51,700 nt of DNA from the NCBI GenBank assembly GCA_018221105.1, contig JAAOYA010000002.1, positions 1-51,700 of the forward strand. The letters run 5' to 3'. Each line of letters begins with the position of its first letter. The first letter of the stretch is position 1. The position numbers and the translations under genes are program-made. Source of the DNA: Candidatus Woesearchaeota archaeon. GTDB lineage: Archaea; Nanobdellota; Nanobdellia; Woesearchaeales; JAAOYA01. The notes beneath the pieces are model-generated. The model ran no database searches and was not told the origin of the DNA. It saw only the letters and a program-made list of their open reading frames with translations. Of this stretch, positions 46,901 through 51,700 are shown piece by piece.

Positions 46901-49900
46901 CAGTATATAATCCTCTACTTTGAGAATCAGTTAGTGTAATATTTCTAAAAACGTTGTTGTCTGATGTTACGTGAAGGGCAATAGAATTATCACTTATGAA
47001 ATTATTCTTGAAAGACTTGACAGTTGTTCTAATTTCTAAACCAGCACTATCTGGAGAAACAGCCCACCCTGCTTCTGACAAATAACTGTTCTCCATAGTA
47101 AAACTGCTGCTGTCTTTGACTATGAAAAAGTATTCAGCAGTAGTGTTAACACCATTAGTGATGTTTGAAGATTCGTTAATTATCATTTCACCACTACCAT
47201 TAACTGTGACGCCAACTTGGCCGTCACTAGTACCATTCATTTGCAAAGTAGAATTTGTTAAATTGTAATAACCATTAATTGTTAGATTGCCATTTTGCCA
47301 AATAGTGTTATGACTGTCTTTTATTGCAAAACTTCCACTATTATCAATTACTGTGTTTTGCGCTGTTAGCGTAATATTTGTTAAATTAAAAAATCCGCCA
47401 TTTTGAACTGTTAAATCCTGAGCAACAATTTGCTGGTTTGCACAGTTTACTACAGTATTGATTGTTAGGTCTTGTGTTGTTTGTGGCGAGCAAGTGTTAT
47501 AAACTATTGAAGGCTCAACAGTAATGTTGCGTGTTTCTGTTGAGTTAATGTTTCCTGCTGCATCTATCGCCCAGGCTTTGAATGAATAATTGCCATCAGC
47601 TAAACTTGTAAAATTGTTATATAAGCGCCAATCACCAGCGTTGTAGGAAGCGTTGATTTCTTCTGGTGTTAAAACACGATCGAATATCATTACTTCGTCT
47701 AGTGATCCTTCTAGTGTTTGTGTTTCCGCGCAGATATAGGTGTTTACTGCTTGTGTTATGGTCTCTGTGTAGCTTGATGCTGTGCCGTCAAAAATACCGT
47801 TTTGGTAGAATGTTGCTGTGGTGCTGTTTTTTGTTATGGTTATGTGTGTCCATTGGTTTGTCGGTATTTGAGTGTTACTATTACCTCCTATGCCGCCAAT
47901 TTGAAAGTATATTTCTCCTGTTTGGCTGCTAGCCTTGTTGCCAATTATTACTCTTCCAACACCTCCATTGTATTGTTCTACAAAACTATACCATCCGTCA
48001 TGGTCATCAATGTTCACCCATAACATTACTGTGAAGTTTTCTGTCGGTATTAGTGTTGCGCCAGTGTCAAGGTATTGTTGTCCTGTACAGTCTAGTGCGT
48101 TTCCTCTGATACCTGTTGTTATATTACTCTCGCTTAGTCCTCCGCTATAACTTCCAAAATTTTGATATGTTGAACTATCATTGACTCCTGTGCTGTTGTA
48201 TTGTTCGAAGTTGTACCATCCAACTAATGTTTTGTTCCAATCGATGAAAGCGCTGTGATTGTTAGCGTCGCTTGTGCTGACATTAATGTAAGCGTAATCA
48301 ACACTTAACACTTCATCATTGTCAGGTGTTGGGGAGACAAAAGAAATGCTTGGAGGTGTTGTGTCAGGGGTTTCATTTACGTCAAAATACCAAGTACTAC
48401 TTTCACTGCTCGTGCTAGCATCACTGACGTTTCCTTTCCAATAATAACGACCAACTTGAAGCGAATACATCGCAGCGATTTCAGAAGCATTCAAGCTTCT
48501 ATTCCAAATAGCTACTTCGTCAATTAATCCATTAGCTCGGTATGTTGTTTGCCCGCCTTCGTATTCTCCAAGGTATAAATTGCTAGTATCATAACTTGTT
48601 AAGCCATCAGGCGTTGTGTTGGTGTCTTCTAAAACGCCGTTTACGTATAATTTCATTGCGCTCCCATCATAAGTTCCAACAACGTGATACCATTGATTCA
48701 TAGAAGGTTCTGTTCCTGTATAAGCATTAATCTCTGAAGAATCCCAAAGAGAAAAAATAAAGCCGGGATACGCGCTTGATGATGAACCTAATCTTAAAGC
48801 GTAAGAACCCCATTTAGAAACAACGTGATCTAGTTCTCCACTCCCAACAGACATAGGGTAATACCACGTAGCAACTGTTATGTTGCCATTAAGGTTTATG
48901 TTTGAATTATTTTTAACAACAAAATAGGTAGAGCTACTTGATGAATAATTATATGCTTTTCCAAAGCGTCCTTGAGTTATATTAGGGCAAGTAACGCCGC
49001 TACAAGTCCCGTTGCTCTCTAAACCTGTCCAATCATAAACAAATGTGTCGTTTTCTCCTTTGCTTGAGTCGTTATCAAAGTGCATCAAAAGCACCATGTT
49101 TTTGTCAACGCTTAACGGCATCGAAGTCAGGTTGTAATTTATCTCAGTGCCATTAGCAAGGTTCTCATTCTGATACAATAATTTGTAACTACCTTTATAG
49201 TATAATGTTTTGATTTCAATATCGGATAAAGTACGATTATAAATTGCTACTTCGTCAATTGTTCCTCTGTAATCATCTACTGTACCGCTAGAACTACCGT
49301 TGTTATCACTACTGGTACCAATAGCAAGATTTGCTGAGCCATCAAAAATACTGGAAGCTGCATAACTATCAGTGTCCTTTAACACACCATCTAAGTAAAA
49401 CCTCAATTCTCCTGTGTTATTATTCCAAGTTCCGACAAGGTGATGCCACTCGTTTAATGAAACATTGCTTGCGCTTATTATTGTTTCATTATTTAGAGGG
49501 TCATCTCCATCACTACTAACATGCCAAACATATTTTTTTTCTGGGTTAGTTTCTTCATATCTAATTCTATATTCTCTATCGCCTGAGTAATTGCTTTTTC
49601 CTACAATGAAATTATAACAAGTTGTTGAATAGCAGTTTTCTGGATGTTCTGTTGGTAGTATCCAAATACTAACGGTTATCTCGCTAAGACCACTTATCGA
49701 GGAATCATCAGGAATAAGTATAGCATCATCACTGTTTTCGCCATCAAACAAGTAACTCTTATAGAACTTTCCGTAATTGTTAAGAGTTGGACAAAAAGTT
49801 GGGTAAACCGTAAGACTACTATCTCCACAAGTCCCGTTGTTGTCTTGTCCTGACTGGTCAATAAATACAGTGTCGTTCTCACCAAGAGCACTATTGTTAT

Positions 49901-51700
49901 TTAGGTGCATTAAGAATACCAATCCTGTCTCTTCACTAGCATCAATTTCGTCAGCGTAGTAACATAAGAGTTTTGCATCTGTATTGTCATTATCGGTATC
50001 AGTTACAGTCGCGTTAATTAATTGATAATTGTTAATTGTTGATGAACCGTTGACTGGATTGTTTAGAGTAATGCTTGGGGATGTAGTTTGTATTGTTATC
50101 TTTCGGTTATTAGTGTCATTTACTGGTACTGAACTATTGCTTTGTGACGCGTTAAATAACACGTCAACCCACCAGGAAGTTCCTATTATGCCTGTAGTGT
50201 TTACAGTCCAGGAAACATTCCAGGATTCGCCAGCACTAACATTTTTTCTTAAAGGATTGATACTAGAATATTTTATTGTGTGATAGTCGCCGCCGCTTAT
50301 TGATCCGTTATTGCCTGTTACTATTATATTATCTTCACTGTCAATAACAACTTTGTACGCGAGTCCTTTTTTCGCGCTTGTTATATTAAATAAGTGATTA
50401 CCTGTACTGTCGTATTTTACTGTATGATAATAATAATCGGGTCCTGTTTGATTATAACCTGTTATTATTATGTTATTCAAACTGTCTACTGCAACGCCTC
50501 CGGCCTGCGAGCCTTTAGTATTTGTTGTGTTCCATTGGTGGTCTCCTGTGCTGTTGTATTTTACTGTGTAATAATCAAATGTAGAAGTATAACCTGTTAT
50601 TATTATGTTATTCTCGTTGTCTACTGTGACGGCGTTTGCTTGATAACCTGTTGTGTCTGTTGCGTTCCATAGGTGTGTTCCGTTTTCATCATATTTTATT
50701 GTGTAGTATTGGTTTGTGTCGTTTCTTCCTGTTATTATTATATTGTTTTCATTGTCCAGTGCAATACCATAAGCAGCGTAGCCTGCTGTGTCTGTTATAT
50801 TCCATTCGTGTTGTCCACTATCATTGTATTTAATAGTATAATATTGGTTTGTGTCACTTTTTCCTGTTATTATTACATTGTTTTGATTGTCTACTACTGC
50901 GCCATACACGTAATTGCCTGTTGTGTCTGTTATGTTCCATTCGTGTTGTCCGCTGCTGTTATATTTGATTGTGTAATAATTGACACTTTGTGTTCCTGCT
51001 ACTATTATATTATCTTGATTGTCAACTGTTATTGCATAAGGTCTCCACCCATCAGTATCGGTTGTGTTCCATTCGTGTTGTCCGCTGTTGTTGTACTTGA
51101 CTGTGTAGTAATCATTGCTACCATCCCAACCAGTTATTATTATATTGTCTGAGCTGTCTAGTGCCACAGCTCGTGAGTAAACTCCTGTAAAGTCTGTAAC
51201 ATTCCATAAGTGAATTGGTGCTTGTAGGTAAAATGGTGTTGAACCGCTTAAAATATTTATGTTTGTGTCTGGGCTGCTTGTACTAATATTATATCTTACA
51301 CTTGCATAAACTGGACCGCACGGCCCGCCAACGCAAGTTGCTGTAGCGTTAATATTGAAAGTATCGCTTTGATTAACTATGATGTTGGTTGTCGGATAGG
51401 TTATGTCAACACTTAACGTGCCATAAATTGATCTGTCAAAATACCATCTAGCACTTTCACTGCTTGTTGTTGCATCACTGACGTTTCCTTTCCAATAATA
51501 CCTTCCAACTTGTAAGTTGTACATAGCAGCAATTTCTGATGCGCTAAGGCTTCTGTTGTAAATAGCAACTTCGTCGATTGAGCCGTTGAAGATTCTAGCA
51601 TAGTCTGGATTTTCTCGAAGACCTATCATTACATTATAATCGTTAGGATTTGCAGGTTCATTACCGCCTGTATCAACACTATTTATGAAAACTCCATCAA
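37953..51700 (-). CDS. Giant surface protein (5' end outside window): LamG x11, two beta-helices, beta-propeller
   Basis: Over 4,580 codons are open without interruption to the right edge; the true start lies outside. Order from the N-terminal side: LamG (end motif near nt 51570), an Ig-like part, a seven-repeat propeller (51212-50264), LamG domains near 49246, 48513 and 47691, two NosD-like beta-helix blocks (47490-44780), then LamG domains near 44037, 43150, 42040, 41158, 40269, 39110 and 38037. Each LamG ends in an IDEV-like motif and most are followed by a small Ig-like unit. Composition is very rich in Asn, Thr and Ser with many N-X-S/T sites. The C-terminus is the LamG end without TM or sorting signal, so attachment must lie elsewhere. 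Probable role is adhesion or surface coating; no catalytic motif is seen. Confidence 0.88.
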   Translation of the reverse strand, partial: DGVFINSVDTGGNEPANPNDYNVMIGLRENPDYARIFNGSIDEVAIYNRSLSASEIAAMYNLQVGRYYWKGNVSDATTSSESARWYFDRSIYGTLSVDITYPTTNIIVNQSDTFNINATATCVGGPCGPVYASVRYNISTSSPDTNINILSGSTPFYLQAPIHLWNVTDFTGVYSRAVALDSSDNIIITGWDGSNDYYTVKYNNSGQHEWNTTDTDGWRPYAITVDNQDNIIVAGTQSVNYYTIKYNSSGQHEWNITDTTGNYVYGAVVDNQNNVIITGKSDTNQYYTIKYNDSGQHEWNITDTAGYAAYGIALDNENNIIITGRNDTNQYYTIKYDENGTHLWNATDTTGYQANAVTVDNENNIIITGYTSTFDYYTVKYNSTGDHQWNTTNTKGSQAGGVAVDSLNNIIITGYNQTGPDYYYHTVKYDSTGNHLFNITSAKKGLAYKVVIDSEDNIIVTGNNGSISGGDYHTIKYSSINPLRKNVSAGESWNVSWTVNTTGIIGTSWWVDVLFNASQSNSSVPVNDTNNRKITIQTTSPSITLNNPVNGSSTINNYQLINATVTDTDNDNTDAKLLCYYADEIDASEETGLVFLMHLNNNSALGENDTVFIDQSGQDNNGTCGDSSLTVYPTFCPTLNNYGKFYKSYLFDGENSDDAILIPDDSSISGLSEITVSIWILPTEHPENCYSTTCYNFIVGKSNYSGDREYRIRYEETNPEKKYVWHVSSDGDDPLNNETIISASNVSLNEWHHLVGTWNNNTGELRFYLDGVLKDTDSYAASSIFDGSANLAIGTSSDNNGSSSGTVDDYRGTIDEVAIYNRTLSDIEIKTLYYKGSYKLLYQNENLANGTEINYNLTSMPLSVDKNMVLLMHFDNDSSKGENDTFVYDWTGLESNGTCSGVTCPNITQGRFGKAYNYSSSSSTYFVVKNNSNINLNGNITVATWYYPMSVGSGELDHVVSKWGSYALRLGSSSSAYPGFIFSLWDSSEINAYTGTEPSMNQWYHVVGTYDGSAMKLYVNGVLEDTNTTPDGLTSYDTSNLYLGEYEGGQTTYRANGLIDEVAIWNRSLNASEIAAMYSLQVGRYYWKGNVSDASTSSESSTWYFDVNETPDTTPPSISFVSPTPDNDEVLSVDYAYINVSTSDANNHSAFIDWNKTLVGWYNFEQYNSTGVNDSSTYQNFGSYSGGLSESNITTGIRGNALDCTGQQYLDTGATLIPTENFTVMLWVNIDDHDGWYSFVEQYNGGVGRVIIGNKASSQTGEIYFQIGGIGGNSNTQIPTNQWTHITITKNSTTATFYQNGIFDGTASSYTETITQAVNTYICAETQTLEGSLDEVMIFDRVLTPEEINASYNAGDWRLYNNFTSLADGNYSFKAWAIDAAGNINSTETRNITVEPSIVYNTCSPQTTQDLTINTVVNCANQQIVAQDLTVQNGGFFNLTNITLTAQNTVIDNSGSFAIKDSHNTIWQNGNLTINGYYNLTNSTLQMNGTSDGQVGVTVNGSGEMIINESSNITNGVNTTAEYFFIVKDSSSFTMENSYLSEAGWAVSPDSAGLEIRTTVKSFKNNFISDNSIALHVTSDNNVFRNITLTDSQSRGLYTEGTTNNSFYDFNISGAGLMGIQLSEFSNNPDNMLLENFVIESISADGVYVGHLNNVTFQNITIVSPTSEGFVVTNPIDNISFYNVTISNSGSDAIAIRANAIIDSVFNTITINDCSGAGIIIDNSEGAIAQNNNFTNMTIKNCNYGIVYDGSAITNNYVFNSKFEDNTVGGVRINQSTSNTFYNNYINNTNNLILNNESNVNYFNTSLTASTNIIGGSWIGGNFWANSTSNAYSQTCNDIDGNGICDDTYTPATNNTDYLPLTDNTQITCENCGDCSNVIQNQSGTGKTIYLSENIFGESGTCIDFNGSDDVTFDCDGYTIDGDKTVGSWGIFSENVNGGADNIIIQNCPNITQFYDGGIRLQYSQNVTIKNVIFSDSYNIFRYGFRFDSSQNISLYNISIYDAGTALYPVYSENINGNSLNFSGNSRALTFSASSDDHCNHTFTNSYAGTNQALVYYHNTQGLTIENNNSIGQLILCDVDDSSVSNITMDNQDGIHIFRSTNVTVNKVNVSGIGYSGLLFYSIQNSVIENSTFTNSNYFGVELSTSENNKVKNVFINNTSNTGLITSSNNKHNEFDNLTITSSNTYGIAIGTNSNNNNNTFKNSRIEDNTIAGVRIYGQSYNNTFYNNIFNNTINYLNFHNTTNYLNTTLTVGTNILGGSYLGGNFWTNPTNTGWSDNCSDASGDGICEAQYNASINNTDFLPLTLNGDLIYPSISFVSPTPDNDEALSVDYAYVNVSASDASNFSAFIDWNRSLVGWWNFEQYNTTGINDSSTYNNFASYDSGISQSNITTGKRGNALEFDNINDCLQVADDDSLDLEEDFTMAGWIYADTIDGADRLISRGNVVKDEGSWTFGFGTTWSGCNPSGCLDFAMNNSAYGFQEFTSGALGLQTDTWYHIAAIRKDDSVQLYLDGVAVGSPYAVNGNLTSDEPVWIGCRDNSASTIEHMDGLHDEVILIDRALTIEELNATINAGSWRAYNNFTNLTSGAYSFKAWSIDAAGNINSTETRNITVDTSPPGISFVSPTPNNNTVINEDYTYINVTTSDTSNYSAFIDWNKTLKGWYSFEYYNSTGINDSSTYNNFGTFNGTLSQSDITTGIRGNALEFDGNDYIESRDIYMIDDNADNYSYSLWFKKVGTNTGYLLCYTHDEDPSEPYSCIRWTTTNTLSFWVRNNDQDNIVTVSATGVSTDEWHHVVATKNGSEYKLYLDGVLNNTVTLAPSGTYTRNWFLLGSAPSGDTPANFYTGLIDEAMVFSRVLTPQEINASYNAGDWRLYNNFTSLSEGNYTYKAWAIDAGGNINSTEERIVTVDQTPPSLNIQIPVNDSTYRIVSIDLNYTVSDIYLDTCWYVNSTGQTTNLASCQNTTLNTVQGLQNITVYVNDTAGNTNSSQIFFTVDTQEPSISFVSPTPDNNTVINEDYTYINVTTSDASNYSAFIDWNKTLRAWYSFEYYNSTGVNDSSTYQNFASYAGGLSQSNIITGIRGNAIDCTGQQYLDTGATLIPTENFTVMLWVNMDNHGGWYSFIEQYLVSDDERVIIGNKGSGSTGEIYFQIGDEGGNSNTQIPIGQWAHVTITKNSTTAIFYLNGAFDGTATYSNNTIQTQNTMIGAAEQTLQGSLDEVMIFSRVLTPQEINASYNAGDWRLYNNFTSLSEGNYTYKAWAIDAGGNINSTEERIVTVDQTTPSISFNTPTPDNDETLTVDYAYINVTTSDANNHSAFIDWNRSLVGWWNFEQYNTTGVNDSSTYNNFGSYSGGLSQNNITTGIRGSALEFDDTSSQRITIDYNESLAPTNAITMAAWVYPHPSQVAYATMLGKNQDYALFTRNSNEYGFQVISSGGATWGYSTDTYIDNTWAYVVATYNTTDYKFYINGVEKTITWGAGPFTGNIVTDTDDLHIGWWGPNAGSARYFDGLIDEVMLFSRALTAQEINASYNARDWRAYNNFTSLVDGDYSFKSWAIDAVGNINSTETRNITVDTSPPSISFVSPTPDNNTQVNNSYAYVNVSTSDFSNHSAFIDWNRSLVGWWNFEQYNTTGVNDSSTYNNFASFSVITESNITAGVRGNAIEFDGVDNNEKIQVGTTDAPAALKFTGDFTVCSWIKTTADPGYNARIIGRDDAGANRAWWIDQRATTNYPRLVINGANAVEGTTAVNDGKWNQICAVNDEDGDAYIYINGNLDATGVSGGDTVDTLTVPLLIGLRGDNNQDFEGLIDEVMIFTRLLTPEEINASYNAGDWRLYNNFTSLAETNYTYKAWAIDAGGNINSTEERIVTVDQTTPSLNIQIPVNDSTYRIASIDLNYTVSDIYLDTCWYVNSTGQTTNLASCQNTTLNTVQGLQNITVYVNDTAGNTNSSQIFFTVDTQEPSIGFVSPTPDNDEVLSVDYAYVNVSASDASNFSAFIDWNNTLVGWWNFESTSATGVYDNSTYSNFGDFGGGISESNITSGIRGNAAKFDGSDDYINISDDSSLSLADNFTITAWIKTPADTGWRAIIEKDNKLAGDRNYWLGLSGGGGSYGTEGALIFLADDGIDTEGLKVYSSATLDDNQWHHVVGIASGSNSYIYIDGVQVGTDTHDQGVDTNSYDVHIGGYNDGTYAFGGLIDEVMIFNRVFTPQEINASFNAGDWRLYNNFTGLLETNYTYKAWAIDAGGNINSTEERTISYVAQSTTCEGSGGEWNGTVCCGDNGGVGNDTDCYFDIGLRVYNGSETQTLAVHGNFSNLENSSLRIAKNDTIYSIALVNTADSAASDIRIRTTVLQEIATDSNTVLLFHLNNDSAYGEGPTLFYDFSDGLDNGSCSGGTCPTVTSQGRVDKAVLYDGDDDDIMVSNTGSKFTFEDTNFSAGAWVNPRNFDSGGTYFLSRWVWLVGFNSTGHPMCGIYGSPWWIIYYDTPVELNNWTHVMCTYHLDNATRRMIMFIDGQEVDSMILPGTSQDTRPQDLGVGCGMESGSCAADRRFNGTMDEVVIYNQSLSSAQVQNLYNNNIMAIKKI
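39791..40145 (-). repeat. Near-identical intragenic repeat, copy 1
   Basis: This segment and 42671-43025 align without gaps with 6 mismatches in 355 nt. The offset is 2,880 bp, exactly 960 codons. It encodes the unit with NDSTYRI and CWYVNSTGQTTNLASC. Confidence 0.9.
42040..42480 (-). repeat. LamG unit similar to 47690-48130
   Basis: The two LamG domains share long stretches of sequence at DNA and protein level (VMLWVN, RVIIGNK, GEIYFQIG, SLDEVMIF). They are clearly more diverged than the 355-nt pair. This points to an older duplication of a whole LamG module across 5.6 kb, on either side of the beta-helix blocks. Confidence 0.75.
42671..43025 (-). repeat. Near-identical intragenic repeat, copy 2
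   Basis: Second copy of the 355-nt unit, 2,880 bp from the first and in the same frame. Flanking LamG domains are much more diverged, so this block was duplicated or homogenised more recently than its neighbours. Confidence 0.9.
44780..46108 (-). other. NosD-like parallel beta-helix block 2 of the giant protein
   Basis: About 440 residues of short repeats with N-V/I-T-I and N-N-T-F periodicity, starting after a CENCGDC segment. It ends in GGNFW...DGICEAQY...FLPLT, the closing pattern of NosD/carbohydrate-associated beta-helices. Confidence 0.75.
46115..47490 (-). other. NosD-like parallel beta-helix block 1 of the giant protein
   Basis: About 455 residues of beta-helix repeats, beginning after CSPQTTQDL and ending in GGNFW...NGICDDTY...YLPLT. 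It has the same plan as block 2, so the two are tandem paralogous modules. Confidence 0.75.
50264..51212 (-). repeat. Seven tandem ~43-residue beta-propeller repeats
   Basis: Seven consecutive units each begin with H-x-W/F-N-x-T and continue through a hydrophobic V/I-D-x-x-N-N-I-I-I-T-G strand to YYTIKYN/D-S-G. The pattern is the SBBP-type beta-propeller repeat. Seven copies make one closed seven-bladed propeller. Confidence 0.8.

Noticed and set aside
50673-51152. 159-residue + strand ORF rich in Cys, Val and Tyr
   Set aside because: Complement of the propeller repeats; its composition follows from the repeats in the giant gene.
50264-51212. CRISPR-like array
   Set aside because: The regular repeats are in-frame protein repeats that differ at many wobble positions, with no constant direct repeat and no unique spacers.
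51413-51629. ATG at 51629 as the N-terminus of the giant protein
   Set aside because: The frame is open to the window edge and the codons before it continue the same LamG domain, so the gene starts outside.
37953-51700. Polysaccharide-degrading enzyme
   Set aside because: LamG and NosD-like modules often accompany glycosidases, but no catalytic domain is visible in the part shown.
1-51700. Insertion sequence, prophage or integrase-tRNA junction
   Set aside because: No transposase, integrase or phage structural gene was recognised, and both tRNA genes have ordinary flanks without duplicated 3' ends that I can see.

Overview
The window is AT-rich archaeal DNA. The evidence is uS2 and RadB, a RIO1-Pno1-topoisomerase VI cluster, archaeal DnaG, ABCE1/RLI, an MBF1-type regulator, a tRNA-Arg with a bulge-helix-bulge intron at position 37/38, and TATA-like boxes about 25-27 nt upstream of many start codons with no leader between. 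Small compact genes, NosD-like and LamG giant surface proteins, and 'DG-NQ-E--DCGG-C' cysteine repeats suggest a DPANN-type archaeon of the Woesearchaeota/Pacearchaeota kind; that placement is inference from gene style, not a phylogeny.

Left third (1-8.6 kb): the acidic tail of an unidentified gene, rpsB (uS2) behind a structured leader, and radB. Then comes an envelope-sugar block on the + strand (two GT-C-like multi-pass proteins, a GT2 synthase-like glycosyltransferase and a membrane-anchored thioredoxin-fold protein). It overlaps, tail to tail, a - strand operon of YjbQ, MBF1 and a third GT-C protein. tRNA-Cys and an intron-containing tRNA-Arg follow.

Middle (8.9-22.7 kb): an HD-domain phosphohydrolase; top6A-top6B; the ribosome-maturation genes pno1 and rio1; a 0.5-kb intergenic region with strong RNA-like secondary structure; dnaG; an AK6/Fap7-like kinase; an ABC-2 exporter with a coiled-coil ectodomain and a C-terminal DUF5752-like tail; a TrmI-type tRNA methyltransferase; an amino-acid permease; and RLI/ABCE1.

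Right half (22.8-51.7 kb): this looks like one envelope system. A + strand operon (MoxR ATPase, DUF58, a membrane VWA protein, and a soluble DUF4129-like/TPR-like helical protein) runs head-on into a - strand run of seven genes whose products all look exported or membrane-anchored. The run ends in a gene that leaves the window after more than 4,580 codons. That protein carries eleven LamG-like domains, two NosD-like beta-helices and a seven-repeat beta-propeller; its neighbour carries three more LamG-like domains. Sequons (N-X-S/T) are very dense throughout, which fits the glycosyltransferases at the left. One surface protein has a cytosolic tail resembling the fourth protein of the MoxR operon, a possible physical link between the two operons. 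I see no insertion sequence, prophage or CRISPR array.
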